From: Celeribacter baekdonensis B30
GTDB taxonomy: Bacteria; Pseudomonadota; Alphaproteobacteria; Rhodobacterales; Rhodobacteraceae
Assembly: GCF_000299875.1 (NCBI RefSeq)
Contig: NZ_AMRK01000001.1
Span: forward strand, 1-64,000
DNA: 64,000 bases
Direction: 5' to 3'
The position numbers were made by a program, and so were the translations under genes. The notes below the pieces were generated by a model. The model did not search any database. It was not told where the DNA came from and saw nothing but the letters and a program-made list of their open reading frames with translations. Positions 18,659-28,387 of the stretch are shown in pieces; within the stretch, counting starts at the first letter, position 1, and each line of letters opens with the position of its first letter.

Positions 18659-19315
18659 TCACACCTGATTGGGCGGAACCTTTTTGGCGGCGGCTTTTTT
18701 GCGACGGAGTTCCTCAAGCTTGGCTTTCAAGCGCCCGCGGCGGCTTTTCTGATACGCGGCAATCATTGGCAAAGTGACGTAATAGGCCGCCAAGCCCGCG
18801 ACGATCCCCGGCAAAATCCCCCCGACCAGATAGGGCAGGAAAATCTCGTGAAAAAACCGGATGAGCGCATCCCAATTGGTGTCACGCTCTGTGAACAATG
18901 CCAAAAAGTTTTGCCAGAAATCATCAGCAGCATCAAAGAACTTGCCCACCAATGAGCGCTCTGCCTCATGATTAAACCGCGTGCCCAAAATGAAATGCCC
19001 CATCTTCATCGAGATCACGCCAATCGGAACATAGGTCAACGGATTGCCGACAAAAGTGGCAAGCAAGGCAGCAATCACATTGCCACGGGTGAGTTTGGCA
19101 ATGGCGTAGGCAATGAAAAAGTGAAATCCAAACAAAGGGGTGAACACGGTAAACACCCCCGCAAACACGCCACGCGCGATTTTATGCGGCGTGTCTGGCA
19201 GGCGGTGCAGACGATGTTGAAGATAGCGCGCCGCGCGCGACCAACCACCTTTCGGCCAGATCACCTGCGACAGCCATTTCAATGGCGTCAGTTTTTCCCG
19301 GCGCTTGAAGACCAC
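18659..19315 (-). CDS. DUF2062 domain membrane protein
   Basis: A 218-residue protein. Residues about 40-190 form the DUF2062 domain: PDTPHKIARGVFAGVFTVFTPLFGFHFF, then TFVGNPLTYVPI and a C-terminal pair of hydrophobic segments. A basic tail (RRGRLKAKLEELRRKKAAAKK) probably lies in the cytoplasm. Function unknown. Apparent GTG start; it follows rsh by 24 nt, a common Rhodobacteraceae arrangement. Confidence 0.88.
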   Translation of the reverse strand: MVFKRREKLTPLKWLSQVIWPKGGWSRAARYLQHRLHRLPDTPHKIARGVFAGVFTVFTPLFGFHFFIAYAIAKLTRGNVIAALLATFVGNPLTYVPIGVISMKMGHFILGTRFNHEAERSLVGKFFDAADDFWQNFLALFTERDTNWDALIRFFHEIFLPYLVGGILPGIVAGLAAYYVTLPMIAAYQKSRRGRLKAKLEELRRKKAAAKKVPPNQV

Positions 19316-19339
19316 ATCATCCCCCGTGGATCTCGTGTT

Positions 19340-21457
19340 TTAGGGCTTTCTGGTCAAATCCCTGTACCGCCGAACGCGCGCGACGTCGCTTTCGGCCTCA
19401 AGTGCAAGCATAACAGCATGAAGATGTTCTACATCTCGCAGATCGACATCTACAATCAAACGGTAAAAGTCCGGTTTGCGATCAACAAATTGCAAATCAG
19501 AGATATTGGCCTTTTGTTCGGCGATTAAGGTACAAATTCTGCCCAAAACGCCCGTGTCATTCGAAATCGTGATGTCGAGCGACACTGTATGTTCGGCGGC
19601 GTGAGGGCCAGCGTGCCATTGCAAATCCACCCAACGCCCGGTTTCCGCCTCAAGCTCCTCAAGAGCCGGACAATCAATCGCGTGAATCACCACGCCCTTG
19701 CCGCGATAGGTGATGCCAACAATGCGCTCACCGGGCACCGGTTGGCAGCATCGCGCACGATTGTAGCTTTCGCCCTCGGACAAGCCCAGAACCGCGCGTT
19801 TGGAATCAATCGCGCCGCTGGTGCGCACCAATTCCGGATAAACAGCGCGAACCACATCGGAGGCGGCCAATTCGGCCGAGCCCAGCCGCGCCAATAGTTC
19901 TTGGGCGCTCACCAGAGACATTTGTTTGGCCGCCGTCGCCAATGCCTTTTCCGAGGATTTTTTGCCGACATGATCGAAAGCGACGCGCGCCAATTCCCGG
20001 CCCAGTTTGATAAACCGCTCGCGATCCTCTTCGCGCAGGGATTTGCGGATCGCGGCCTTGGCGCGTCCGGTCACAACGATGTCGATCCACGTCGCTTGTG
20101 GGCGCTGCCCTTCGGCAGTGAGAATTTCGACCGACTGGCCGTTTTTCAACCGGGTCCAAAGCGGCACACGGATGCCGTCCACTTTAGCGCCAACGCAGCT
20201 GTTCCCGATCCGGGTGTGGATCGCATAGGCATAATCCAAAGGCGTTGCGCCTTTCGGCAAGGACACAACCTCGCCTTTGGGCGTAAAGGTGAACACCTTG
20301 TCCGAGTACATTTCGAGTTTGACGTGTTCGAGAAACTCGGAATGATCCTCAGCGTTTTCAAACCGTTCGGTGAGCTGCGCCAGCCATTTGGCCGGATCAA
20401 CCGCAAACGGGTTCTTGGCGCGCACACCGTCGCGATATGACCAATGCGCCGCCACGCCAGACTCAGCCACTTCGTGCATTTGCCGGGTGCGAATTTGCAC
20501 CTCGACCCGCTTGCCATCGCGGCCCGACACGGTGGTGTGGATCGACCGATAACCGTTGGATTTCGGCTGCGAGATATAGTCTTTGAATCGGGTCGGCACG
20601 GCGCGCCAGCGTTGGTGGATCACCCCCAAAACGCGGTAGCAATCGCCCTCGGAGCGGGTGATGACACGAAAGCCGTAAATGTCTGACAGACGGGAGAAAC
20701 TTTGTTGTTTCTCCTCCATTTTACGCCAGATCGAATAGGGTTTTTTGGCGCGACCAAACACATCCGCCTCAATGCCCTCTTTTTCAAGTTCGGCGCGAAT
20801 GTCGTTGGTGATCTTATGGATCACATCACCGGTCTCGCGTTGCAACGTGATAAAGCGACGGATGATCGAATTGCGCGCCTCGGGATTGATCACCCGAAAA
20901 CTGAGATCTTCCAATTCTTCGCGCATCCATTGCATGCCCATCCGACCGGCAAGCGGCGCAAAGATGTCCATGGTTTCGCGCGCTTTTTGCAGCTGCTTTT
21001 CCGGGCGCATGGACTTGATCGTACGCATGTTGTGCAGACGGTCGGCGAGTTTGACCAAAATGACGCGCAAGTCTTTCGACATCGCCATAAACAGTTTACG
21101 AAAGTTTTCCGCCTGTTTGGTCTCGGAACTCGACAGTTGCAGATTGGTGAGCTTCGTCACCCCATCGACCAGCTCGGCCACATCGGTGCCGAATTTGCGC
21201 TCGACCTCGCTATAGGTCGATTTCGTGTCCTCGATCGTGTCATGCAACAGGGCGGTGATGATAGTGGCATCATCAAGCGCCTGTTCGGTCAGGATCGCGG
21301 CAACGGCAACGGGATGAGTGAAATACGGCTCGCCCGAGCGGCGAAACTGCCCCTCGTGCATCTCCCGCCCGTAGGCATAAGCCTCGCGGATGAGATTGGC
21401 GTTTGTCTTTGGGTTGTAGTTGCGGACCAGGGCGATCAGGTCTTCGACGTCGATCAT
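19340..21457 (-). CDS. rsh: Bifunctional (p)ppGpp synthetase/hydrolase (Rsh)
   Basis: A 705-residue long RelA/SpoT homologue that makes and degrades the alarmone (p)ppGpp. The hydrolase domain is intact (HDTIEDT; ADRLHNMRT), as is the synthetase domain (RAKKPYSIWRKM; YGFRVIT; SNGYRSIHTTV). A TGS domain (VFTFTPKGEVVSLPKGATPLDYAY) and a C-terminal ACT domain (DITISNDTGVLGRICTLIAEQ) follow. I prefer the ATG at 21457; a TTG at 21469 lies too close to the AAAGGAG element. It comes 39 nt after rpoZ, echoing the rpoZ-spoT link of other proteobacteria, where omega is part of a ppGpp site on RNA polymerase. Confidence 0.97.
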   Translation of the reverse strand: MIDVEDLIALVRNYNPKTNANLIREAYAYGREMHEGQFRRSGEPYFTHPVAVAAILTEQALDDATIITALLHDTIEDTKSTYSEVERKFGTDVAELVDGVTKLTNLQLSSSETKQAENFRKLFMAMSKDLRVILVKLADRLHNMRTIKSMRPEKQLQKARETMDIFAPLAGRMGMQWMREELEDLSFRVINPEARNSIIRRFITLQRETGDVIHKITNDIRAELEKEGIEADVFGRAKKPYSIWRKMEEKQQSFSRLSDIYGFRVITRSEGDCYRVLGVIHQRWRAVPTRFKDYISQPKSNGYRSIHTTVSGRDGKRVEVQIRTRQMHEVAESGVAAHWSYRDGVRAKNPFAVDPAKWLAQLTERFENAEDHSEFLEHVKLEMYSDKVFTFTPKGEVVSLPKGATPLDYAYAIHTRIGNSCVGAKVDGIRVPLWTRLKNGQSVEILTAEGQRPQATWIDIVVTGRAKAAIRKSLREEDRERFIKLGRELARVAFDHVGKKSSEKALATAAKQMSLVSAQELLARLGSAELAASDVVRAVYPELVRTSGAIDSKRAVLGLSEGESYNRARCCQPVPGERIVGITYRGKGVVIHAIDCPALEELEAETGRWVDLQWHAGPHAAEHTVSLDITISNDTGVLGRICTLIAEQKANISDLQFVDRKPDFYRLIVDVDLRDVEHLHAVMLALEAESDVARVRRYRDLTRKP

Positions 21458-21496
21458 TTCGGTCCGCAAACTCCTTTGAGGGGCGCCATGGCGCCC

Positions 21497-21850
21497 TTAG
21501 TTTTGGCCCTGAGCTTCCATCAAGGCGCGCAGGAGTTTCTCTTCGGACATGTCGTCTTCGACCGGCTTGTCCTGTTCCTGGCCCATGAGCAGAGCCATTT
21601 GATCGTCTTCCGGCTCGTCGACCTCGATCTGGGTCTGTTGGCTTTCGATCATCCGCTCGCGCAGCGCGTCGGCGGACTGAGTTTCCTCAGCAATCTCACG
21701 CAAAGCCACAACCGGATTCTTGTCGTTGTCACGATCCACGGTCAGTGCAGAGCCCGCCGCAACCTCACGCGCACGGTGAGCCGCAAGCATCACAAGCTCG
21801 AAACGGTTCGGGACTTTGTCGACGCAATCTTCAACTGTGACGCGGGCCAT
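21497..21850 (-). CDS. rpoZ: RNA polymerase omega subunit
   Basis: A 117-residue omega subunit, starting [30 protein letters not shown], the conserved core that clamps the beta-prime C-terminus. The acidic tail (VDEPEDDQM...EEKLLRAL) is typical of alphaproteobacteria. A start four codons upstream is possible, but MARVTVEDC is the family start, preceded by TGGAGATCCAC. It probably heads the rpoZ-rsh-DUF2062 set. Confidence 0.96.
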   Translation of the reverse strand: MARVTVEDCVDKVPNRFELVMLAAHRAREVAAGSALTVDRDNDKNPVVALREIAEETQSADALRERMIESQQTQIEVDEPEDDQMALLMGQEQDKPVEDDMSEEKLLRALMEAQGQN

Positions 21851-21932
21851 GTGGATCTCCAATCGTTGGACGGATGGGGTACAAAGGCCCTATTTAGGCG
21901 CAAGGCGTCCCATTGACAAGCGCCCTCTCCCC

Positions 21933-22544
21933 TTAATTCACGGGGATTTCAAGACCCGATTGCGCTTTTATCTCGGATTTATCCACATCAGGCAGGGCGT
22001 CGACCATCTCTTGTACGGTTTTGCCAAGCAACGGATGAACCCAATCAGGTGCCAGATCGGCAAAGGGAATCAGCATAAATGCCCGATCTTGGATACGCGG
22101 GTGCGGCAGGATCAATGTCTCAGGCGCTTGTGTGGTCTGCGCGCTCATCGGCAAATCCATCCAGGCCTGGACAGTTTTTGCATTGGGGCGCACTTCGCCC
22201 TCCATCGCCATCAGATCAAGATCAATCGACCGCCCCGCCCAGCGCGTTTTGCGCACCCGGCCATGCCGGGCCTCGATATCATGCAACAGGCTCAATACCG
22301 CTTCGGGGGTTAGCTCAGTCTCGACTTCAACCGCGAAATTGATATAGGCTGGACCAGCACCAACAGGAAAACACGGCGTTTCAAAAACACGACTCGCCCT
22401 CCTGACAGTCACCCCCATGTCGCGCAGGTCCTGCACCGCCGCGAACAGCGTTTCGACCGGTTCGCCCGTTTCCGTGGGCAAATTGGCCCCAAATGCAACC
22501 CATGCGCGCATTTTCGCGCATTTTTCATCAACGCCTCGCGACAC
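21933..22544 (-). CDS. folK: 2-amino-4-hydroxy-6-hydroxymethyldihydropteridine diphosphokinase
   Basis: HPPK of about 200 residues, which pyrophosphorylates the pterin precursor of folate. The N-terminal WVAFGANL and the later signature RWAGRSIDLDLMAMEG (R-x-x-D-x-D-x) with LPHPRIQDRAFMLIPFADLAPDW are diagnostic. The start is uncertain: I use a GTG at 22544 that has GGAGG five bases upstream; a GTG at 22556 and an ATG at 22511 (MRAWVAFG) are alternatives. Divergent from the NYN gene; the 135-bp gap carries an A/T-rich run (22557-22570) that may be a -10 region. Confidence 0.92.
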   Translation of the reverse strand: MSRGVDEKCAKMRAWVAFGANLPTETGEPVETLFAAVQDLRDMGVTVRRASRVFETPCFPVGAGPAYINFAVEVETELTPEAVLSLLHDIEARHGRVRKTRWAGRSIDLDLMAMEGEVRPNAKTVQAWMDLPMSAQTTQAPETLILPHPRIQDRAFMLIPFADLAPDWVHPLLGKTVQEMVDALPDVDKSEIKAQSGLEIPVN

Positions 22545-22679
22545 GATCGCCTCCACCCTATATTTTTAGACAAGTTCATATTTGATGCGTTTCGTACTAC
22601 TGACAGCTCCAGAAAGCCACGAACACTTGGTCACCCATTCGGGAAGGCCCAACAAAAAACAACCCAAAAGGACCTTTTG

Positions 22680-23240
22680 ATGTTTTACAAAGATGAACGG
22701 CTTGCCTTGTTCATCGATGGATCGAACCTCTATGCGGCCGCCAAGTCGCTGGGTTTCGATATCGATTACAAACTTCTCCGACAGGAATTCATGCGCCGCG
22801 GCAAACTTTTGCGTGCGTTTTATTACACCGCCCTGCTCGAAAACGATGAATATTCTCCGATCCGCCCGCTGGTTGATTGGCTGAATTACAACGGCTTCAC
22901 GATGGTGACCAAACCCGCCAAGGAATTCACCGATTCCATGGGTCGCCGCAAGATCAAGGGCAATATGGACATCGAATTGACCGTTGATGCCATGGAACTT
23001 GCGCCCCGGATTGATCACATTGTGATTTTCTCCGGCGATGGCGATTTCCGCCCGCTGGTCGAAAGCCTGCAACGTCAAGGCGTGCGCGTCTCCGTGGTCT
23101 CGACCATTCGCTCGCAACCACCGATGATTGCCGACGAACTGCGCCGTCAGGCCGATAATTTCATCGAACTTGAAGAGCTGCGCAATGTGATCGGTCGCCC
23201 CGCACGCGAGCCGCGCGAAGACGATGCCTTCGACGAATAA
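22680..23240 (+). CDS. NYN domain (LabA/DUF88) protein
   Basis: A 186-residue PIN-like NYN-domain protein, a presumed endoribonuclease. The acid residues of the fold are visible: LFIDGSNLY at the N-terminus, GNMDIELTVDAM in the middle and VIFSGDGDFRPLVESLQRQG towards the C-terminus, a full set of catalytic aspartates. ATG at 22680 follows AAAAGGACC; a TTG just before it is not needed. Family members process RNA, but physiological targets are poorly known. Single gene with its own promoter and terminator. Confidence 0.9.
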   Translation: MFYKDERLALFIDGSNLYAAAKSLGFDIDYKLLRQEFMRRGKLLRAFYYTALLENDEYSPIRPLVDWLNYNGFTMVTKPAKEFTDSMGRRKIKGNMDIELTVDAMELAPRIDHIVIFSGDGDFRPLVESLQRQGVRVSVVSTIRSQPPMIADELRRQADNFIELEELRNVIGRPAREPREDDAFDE

Positions 23241-23268
23241 GCCTGCTGATTACAGCATCACACGGATC

Positions 23269-23299
23269 ATGGCCCGGACAGATGTTCGGGCCATTTTTG
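23269..23299 (+). terminator. Intrinsic terminator after the NYN gene
   Basis: ATGGCCCGGACA, loop, TTCGGGCCAT then TTTTTGTTG. Strong GC stem and T tract. Confidence 0.88.
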
Positions 23300-23382
23300 T
23301 TGAGACAATCGGCAACTGAGCGCCCCGAAACATTGCACCCGCACCCATTTCGCCCTACCTCTTGTGACAACAGGAGCGCGCC

Positions 23383-24333
23383 ATGACCAAACCCTCTTTG
23401 ACCCTTTACCTTGCAGCCCCCCGCGGCTTTTGCGCCGGTGTAGATCGCGCCATCAAGATCGTTGAACTGGCGATTGAAAAATGGGGCGCGCCCGTCTATG
23501 TGCGCCACGAGATCGTTCACAACAAATTCGTCGTGGATAGCCTGCGCGACAAAGGAGCCGTGTTTGTCGAAGAGTTGGACGATTGCCCCGATGATCGCCC
23601 GGTGATTTTTTCGGCCCATGGTGTGCCGAAAGCCGTGCCCGCCGAGGCCGCCAAACGCGAGATGGTCTATGTCGATGCCACCTGTCCGCTGGTGTCCAAA
23701 GTGCATATCGAGGCCGAGCGTCATTTCGAGGCCGGACTTCAGATGGTGATGATTGGCCACGCGGGTCATCCGGAAACCATCGGCACCATGGGGCAATTGC
23801 CCGTGGGCGAGGTGCTTTTGGTCGAAACGCCGGGGGATGTCGCCGGGCTTTCTGTGCGTGATCCTGAAAAACTGGCCTTTATCACCCAGACCACATTGTC
23901 GGTCGATGACACTGTGGATGTGATCGCCGCCCTGCGCGCGCGGTTTCCGAACATCATCGGCCCGCACAAAGAAGACATCTGCTACGCCACAACCAACCGG
24001 CAAGCGGCGGTCAAAGCCATCTCATCACATATAGACGCTCTTTTGGTCATTGGTGCGCCTAATAGTTCAAATAGCAAACGTTTGGTCGAAGTCGGATCGG
24101 CCAATGGCTGTGCCTATTCTCAGCTTGTCCAACGTGCCACCGAGATTGATTGGCGCGCCTTGGCAGGTATCCAATCCGTCGGCATCACCGCCGGTGCCTC
24201 CGCGCCTGAGCTATTGGTCAATGAGGTGATCGACGCCTTCAAAGCCCGCTATGATGTCACCGTCGAATTGGTCGAAACCGCGCAGGAAAACGTCGAATTC
24301 AAAGTGCCGCGTATTTTAAGGGAACCCGCATGA
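23383..24333 (+). CDS. ispH: 4-hydroxy-3-methylbut-2-enyl diphosphate reductase
   Basis: A 316-residue iron-sulphur enzyme, the last step of the non-mevalonate isoprenoid pathway, making IPP and DMAPP. The three cluster cysteines are Cys17 ([11 protein letters not shown]), Cys101 ([12 protein letters not shown]) and Cys200 ([12 protein letters not shown]). Conserved substrate residues include HGVPK and [17 protein letters not shown]-like CAGGAG upstream. Its stop overlaps the next gene start. Confidence 0.98.
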   Translation: MTKPSLTLYLAAPRGFCAGVDRAIKIVELAIEKWGAPVYVRHEIVHNKFVVDSLRDKGAVFVEELDDCPDDRPVIFSAHGVPKAVPAEAAKREMVYVDATCPLVSKVHIEAERHFEAGLQMVMIGHAGHPETIGTMGQLPVGEVLLVETPGDVAGLSVRDPEKLAFITQTTLSVDDTVDVIAALRARFPNIIGPHKEDICYATTNRQAAVKAISSHIDALLVIGAPNSSNSKRLVEVGSANGCAYSQLVQRATEIDWRALAGIQSVGITAGASAPELLVNEVIDAFKARYDVTVELVETAQENVEFKVPRILREPA

Positions 24334-24941
24334 GCCTCGAATTTCTTCTGACCGCATGTATCGTCTGTCTGGCTCCGGGGATTGGGGTCATCTTTACCCT
24401 GTCCACCACATTGGGGCGCGGTCTCATCGCTGGGCTTTGGGCCATTGTCGGGTGCACCCTTGCCACCGTGTTACATCTTGGCTTTGCAATGGCCGGACTC
24501 GCGGCGGTGTTGCAAACTTCCGCTGTGTTGTTTGCGGCGATCAAATACGCTGGTGTGGCCTATCTGCTCTACATGGCTTGGGGCACATTGAAAGGCAGTG
24601 GCTCCCTTGCTATCTCGCCCGAACACCGGGTCCAATCGCCTTTTGCCCTGATCAAACGTGGGATTTTTCTGAACCTGCTCAACCCGAAACTGCCGATGTT
24701 TTTCGTCGCCTTTCTGCCGCAGTTTATTCCGGCAAACGCCGCTCATCCGACGGCGCTTTTGGTCCAACTGGGTCTCGGCTTTGTCGCGATGACATTTTCC
24801 GTATTCGTTTTATACGCACTCGCCGCAGGCTGGCTGCGTGCGCGCGTGGTTGAAAGCGAACCCGCCATGACATGGATGCGCCGAGCCTTTGCCGCCTCTT
24901 TCGCAGGGCTTGGGCTTAAACTGGCGCTTGAGCGAGCATGA
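24330..24941 (+). CDS. LysE/RhtB family translocator
   Basis: A 203-residue membrane exporter with about six hydrophobic segments. [29 protein letters not shown] is the RhtB start, and [18 protein letters not shown] the central motif. Overlaps ispH by 4 nt (ATGA). It is a different branch from the LysE gene at 17.2-17.8 kb. Substrate unknown. Confidence 0.9.
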   Translation: MSLEFLLTACIVCLAPGIGVIFTLSTTLGRGLIAGLWAIVGCTLATVLHLGFAMAGLAAVLQTSAVLFAAIKYAGVAYLLYMAWGTLKGSGSLAISPEHRVQSPFALIKRGIFLNLLNPKLPMFFVAFLPQFIPANAAHPTALLVQLGLGFVAMTFSVFVLYALAAGWLRARVVESEPAMTWMRRAFAASFAGLGLKLALERA

Positions 24942-25016
24942 TCCCACCTCGCTGCGCGTGTGGTGTCGAACAAAAGCTTGACGCCAGCCCCTTACTCTTT
25001 ATCAGGCGCTCCTATC

Positions 25017-25478
25017 ATGGCTAGATTTTATGCATATACTGACGGGGCCTGCTCCGGAAATCCCGGTCCAGGCGGCTGGGGTGCTTTGCTTTTGGCGAAA
25101 GAGGGCGACACCGTTCTCAAGGAGCGCGCATTGTGCGGCGGCGAAGCGGATACAACCAACAACCGGATGGAGCTTTTGGCCGCCATCACCGCTTTGGAAA
25201 CACTCGAACGCCCTTCCGAGATCACCGTCATCACCGATTCTGCCTATGTCAAAAATGGCGTAACGGGTTGGATTCATGGCTGGAAGCGCAACGGTTGGAA
25301 AACCGCAAACAAAAAGCCGGTGAAAAACGTCGATCTGTGGCAGCGCATTGATGAGGCGCAAAAGCGGCACAACGTGATCTGGGAATGGGTCAAAGGCCAC
25401 GCGGGCCATCCCGAAAATGAACGCGCGGACGAATTGGCCCGCACCGGGATGGCCCCGTTTAAGAAAGCCGCGACATGA
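25017..25478 (+). CDS. rnhA: Ribonuclease HI
   Basis: A 153-residue RNase H that degrades RNA in RNA-DNA hybrids. The catalytic acids appear in [31 protein letters not shown] and the final [13 protein letters not shown]. The ATG at 25017 ([11 protein letters not shown]) is chosen over a start 19 codons upstream, which has no family support. Its stop overlaps the next gene (ATGA). Confidence 0.97.
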   Translation: MARFYAYTDGACSGNPGPGGWGALLLAKEGDTVLKERALCGGEADTTNNRMELLAAITALETLERPSEITVITDSAYVKNGVTGWIHGWKRNGWKTANKKPVKNVDLWQRIDEAQKRHNVIWEWVKGHAGHPENERADELARTGMAPFKKAAT

Positions 25479-26098
25479 GCGTGCTCTCGGCGCTCGATTA
25501 TACTGCTGTGATCGTTTTTGCGATTTCTGGCGCTTTGGCCGCCTCTCGCGCCCAGCTCGACATCGTCGGCTTTGCCTTTGTCGCCTGTTTGACGGCGGTC
25601 GGCGGCGGCACAATCCGCGATGTGCTGCTCAATCGCGATGCGGTCTTTTGGATCTCCGATCCAACCTACATCCTGATCGCGACATTGATCGCCACCATTG
25701 TGTTTTTCACCGCGCATCTGTTTGAAAGCCGTCTCAAAGCCCTGATGTGGGCGGATGCGATTGCCCTTGGCGTCGCCGTCGCGGCGGGGGCGGGTGTGGC
25801 GCTCAAACTGGGCCAACCGCCGGTGATCATTGCGCTGATGGGCGTGGCAACCGGGTGTTTTGGCGGTTTGATGCGCGATGTGGTCTGTAACGAAGTGCCG
25901 TTGATTTTGACCCAAGGCGAACTTTACGCCTCAGCGGCTTTGGCTGGGGCGATCGCGATGATCACCGCATCTTATTTGGATTTTACGCCAATTTATTCCT
26001 ATATTTCATGTGCCGTTTTGACGTTCGGCCTGCGCGCCGGGAGTCTGATCTTTGGCTGGTCTCTGCCCGTTTACAAGTCGCGCCCGCCGCGTTTCTAA
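25475..26098 (+). CDS. Trimeric intracellular cation channel (UPF0126/YicG) family protein
   Basis: A 207-residue protein with seven likely transmembrane segments in two repeated halves, each with a glycine-rich motif: [13 protein letters not shown] in the first, [14 protein letters not shown] in the second. These G-G-x-x-R-D repeats define the bacterial TRIC-like UPF0126 family, proposed to be cation (K+) channels; YicG in E. coli has also been linked to glycine. Overlaps rnhA by 4 nt and converges by 4 nt with the tiny gene on the other strand. Confidence 0.9.
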   Translation: MSVLSALDYTAVIVFAISGALAASRAQLDIVGFAFVACLTAVGGGTIRDVLLNRDAVFWISDPTYILIATLIATIVFFTAHLFESRLKALMWADAIALGVAVAAGAGVALKLGQPPVIIALMGVATGCFGGLMRDVVCNEVPLILTQGELYASAALAGAIAMITASYLDFTPIYSYISCAVLTFGLRAGSLIFGWSLPVYKSRPPRF

Positions 26099-26232
26099 AC
26101 CTTGATGTACCACGTTGCCGCAATGCCGATGCAGCAGACGACAAACCACCCGCCGGGGCGGAACATCAGCCAAAGACAGAGGCCAAACAACAGCCGAACC
26201 ACCATTCCCGGAAGTGCCAAAAGCCCAAACAT
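26095..26232 (-). CDS. Tiny predicted membrane protein, 45 residues
   Basis: This short frame begins with ATG at 26230-26232 and is preceded by an excellent ribosome site, TTAGGAGGGTTGC then ATG. The product starts MFGLLALPGMVVRLLFGLCLW and ends WYIKV; two hydrophobic stretches (about 1-23 and 28-42) joined by FRPGGW suggest a membrane hairpin. It lies 9 nt after the stop of the GlsB-like gene on the same strand, so it looks like the last gene of the def-fmt transcript. I do not recognise a family. Strong SD, tight spacing and hydrophobic composition make it a convincing small gene. Confidence 0.72.
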   Translation of the reverse strand: MFGLLALPGMVVRLLFGLCLWLMFRPGGWFVVCCIGIAATWYIKV

Positions 26233-26241
26233 GCAACCCTC

Positions 26242-26484
26242 CTAACGTCGCTTGCGCCAATGGGTCGGCACAATGATCAGCGCGCCGAGTGAGGAGACGA
26301 TGGCATTCACACCAGGCGGGTTCAACCCGATGCCGAACATCAGTTTGAGGAAATAGGCCAAAAACGCGCCACCAATGCAGATGATGATCGAAGGCAAATA
26401 GCCATTACTGGTAAATCCTGTTTTTTCAACGGCATAACCAACGATACCGGCGATAAACACTGTGCCGATCAGAACTGGAAACAT
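26242..26484 (-). CDS. GlsB/YeaQ/YmgE family stress-response membrane protein
   Basis: An 80-residue protein with three hydrophobic segments, the last containing GLNPPGVNAIVSSLGALIIV, the transglycosylase-associated (GlsB/YeaQ) pattern. Members are small inner-membrane proteins linked to envelope or acid stress; no enzymatic role is proven. It follows fmt by 9 nt, preceded by TGAGGTCACCCG. Confidence 0.85.
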   Translation of the reverse strand: MFPVLIGTVFIAGIVGYAVEKTGFTSNGYLPSIIICIGGAFLAYFLKLMFGIGLNPPGVNAIVSSLGALIIVPTHWRKRR

Positions 26485-26493
26485 CGGGTGACC

Positions 26494-27399
26494 TCACGCA
26501 AAACGGCTGCCTTTGGGGACATCCATCCCCTTTAGAATTTCGCTGACAGCCATAGCACGTTTTCCCTCGCGCTGCGCGGTGAGAATTTCGACGCTGCCGT
26601 CACCACAGGCAATGGTAAACGTGCCCATCACCTCACCGGGTTGACCCGCCCCATCGACCAGACGCGAGGAAAGAAATTTGATCCGCTCGCCTTGGTAGTC
26701 CGCCCAAGCGCCGGGAAAGGGCGACAGCCCGCGAATTTGGCGGTCAATCTCGGTGGCCGAACGAGTCCAGTCTATTTTAGCCTCGGATTTGTCGATCTTT
26801 TTGGCGTAGGTCACGCCCTCTTCTGGCTGCGGCACTGCGGTCAAATCGGCCAGCGTTGACAGCGCCTCAACAATCGCAGCCGCGCCCATTTTCGAGAGAC
26901 GATCATGCAAACTCGCCGTGGTATCCTCCGCCGAGATCAAAGTTTCACGGCGCAAGAGCACGGGGCCGGTGTCGAGTCCTGCCTCCATCTGCATGATGCA
27001 CACGCCAGTCTCGGCATCGCCTTCCAAAATTGCGCGGTGGATCGGCGCGGCCCCGCGCCACCGCGGCAGGAGCGAGGCGTGGATATTCAGGCAGCCCAGT
27101 TTCGGCGCGTCCAAAATGCTCTGCGGCAGCAACAGCCCATAAGCCACGACCACGGCAACCTCGGCATTGAGCGCGACAAATTCGGCGACGTCTTCGGGGT
27201 TTTTGAAATTAACCGGATGACGGACCGGCAGGCCCATCGCTTCGGCGCGGGCCTGAACCGGGGTTGGCCGATCCTTCTTGCCCCGCCCCGCCGGACGCGG
27301 AGGCTGGCAATAGACGCACGCAATCTCATGACCTGCGTCCACAAGCGCCTCAAGCACTGGCACCGAAAACTCCGGCGACCCCATAAAGATCACCCTCAT
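26494..27399 (-). CDS. fmt: Methionyl-tRNA formyltransferase
   Basis: A 301-residue enzyme that formylates initiator Met-tRNA using 10-formyl-THF. It starts [19 protein letters not shown]; the active-site block [22 protein letters not shown] (NxHxSLLPRYRGAAP pattern) is intact, with a C-terminal OB-like domain from about 205. ATG overlaps the preceding deformylase stop (ATGA). An upstream extension of 40 codons is rejected since it would be inside that deformylase. Together with the def genes it makes and then removes the N-formyl mark. Confidence 0.97.
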   Translation of the reverse strand: MRVIFMGSPEFSVPVLEALVDAGHEIACVYCQPPRPAGRGKKDRPTPVQARAEAMGLPVRHPVNFKNPEDVAEFVALNAEVAVVVAYGLLLPQSILDAPKLGCLNIHASLLPRWRGAAPIHRAILEGDAETGVCIMQMEAGLDTGPVLLRRETLISAEDTTASLHDRLSKMGAAAIVEALSTLADLTAVPQPEEGVTYAKKIDKSEAKIDWTRSATEIDRQIRGLSPFPGAWADYQGERIKFLSSRLVDGAGQPGEVMGTFTIACGDGSVEILTAQREGKRAMAVSEILKGMDVPKGSRFA

Positions 27400-27899
27400 T
27401 TCATCGCCCCCGCTTTTTTCGCCTTTTTCAAAAACATCTGACGTTTCACCGGTTTGAGATGATCGAAATACATTTTGCCGTTCAGGTGGTCGATCTGATG
27501 CTGCACCGAGGTGGCCCAAAGATGCACAAAATCGCGCTCCTCGATCTCTCCCGCCTCATTAAGAAACTGCACTGTAACCGCCCGCGGGCGAGTGATGACA
27601 GCAGACATGCCCGGCAGGTTGGGCGAGGCTTCTTCGTGATCACGCGGCTGTACCGAGGCATGGAGCACCTTGGGGTTGGCCATGCGCACAGCCTTGCCGC
27701 GCTCATCCGAACAATCGACCACAGCGAGTTGCATCATCACACCGATTTGCGGTCCGGCAAGCCCGTATCCCGGCATCGCATCCATGGTCTCAATCATGTC
27801 GTCCCAGATCGCGCGGATCTCGTCGGTGATTTCGGTCACAGACGGCACCACGGTTTTCAGGCGCTTGTCGGGATAGGGGATAAACGGGCGCTGAGTCAT
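27396..27899 (-). CDS. Peptide deformylase paralogue with degenerate active site (third of three)
   Basis: A 167-residue deformylase-fold protein. Motif I is [10 protein letters not shown], close to normal. Motif II, which should be EGCLS with the metal-binding cysteine, reads EASPNLPG: the cysteine is lost. Motif III, normally HEXDH, reads HQIDH: the catalytic glutamate is replaced by glutamine. Two of three essential features are missing, so classic deformylase activity is very unlikely. It is kept open and overlaps both neighbours by 4 nt, so it is probably translated. A regulatory or binding role is possible. Similar third copies are known to me from Rhodobacteraceae, but I know of no function. 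Confidence 0.9.
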   Translation of the reverse strand: MTQRPFIPYPDKRLKTVVPSVTEITDEIRAIWDDMIETMDAMPGYGLAGPQIGVMMQLAVVDCSDERGKAVRMANPKVLHASVQPRDHEEASPNLPGMSAVITRPRAVTVQFLNEAGEIEERDFVHLWATSVQHQIDHLNGKMYFDHLKPVKRQMFLKKAKKAGAMK

Positions 27900-28387
27900 T
27901 GATATGCGGCCTCCAAATGGGCGCGGGCTTTGGCATCGAGGCGGTCAAAATGCACGCGGCCATTGAGGTGATCGAATTCGTGTTGGGCGATGCGGGCCTC
28001 TGCCCCGTCCATCTCGCGGACATGTGTCTCGCCGTCCAAATCCACCCAACGGATCGTGATTCGAGTGGGTCGGGTCACGGGCGCTTCCACACCGGGAATG
28101 GACAGGCAGACCTCATCCATTTCGACGCGCTCATCAGAGTGAGACAGGATTTCGGGATTGATCATCACGAGGGGCGATTTGACCCCCTCTTTCCACGTCG
28201 CATCCATGACAAACAACCGCAGCATCGCGCCGACTTGCGGCCCCGCCAAACCGCGTCCCGGAGCGGCATACATGGTGTCAAACATATCCGCGACCAGCTT
28301 GCGAATCGTGTCCGTGATCTGATCCACCGGGGCACAGAGCGTACTCAGCCGTGCATCCGGCCAAAGCAAAATCTCCAAAACGGCCAT
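27896..28387 (-). CDS. def: Peptide deformylase, variant motif II (second of three)
   Basis: A 163-residue peptide deformylase. Motif I GRGLAGPQVG and motif III QHEFDHLNG (both histidines and the glutamate) are intact. Motif II reads EVCLSIPG, retaining the metal-ligand cysteine but with Val instead of Gly. It could be active, perhaps with a shifted substrate range. It overlaps both neighbours: its ATG abuts the first def stop, and its stop overlaps the next start. Confidence 0.92.
   Translation of the reverse strand: MAVLEILLWPDARLSTLCAPVDQITDTIRKLVADMFDTMYAAPGRGLAGPQVGAMLRLFVMDATWKEGVKSPLVMINPEILSHSDERVEMDEVCLSIPGVEAPVTRPTRITIRWVDLDGETHVREMDGAEARIAQHEFDHLNGRVHFDRLDAKARAHLEAAYQ

Noticed and set aside
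21979-21987. Third perfect DnaA box
   Set aside because: It lies within the folK coding sequence with no partner box nearby; chance is a sufficient explanation.
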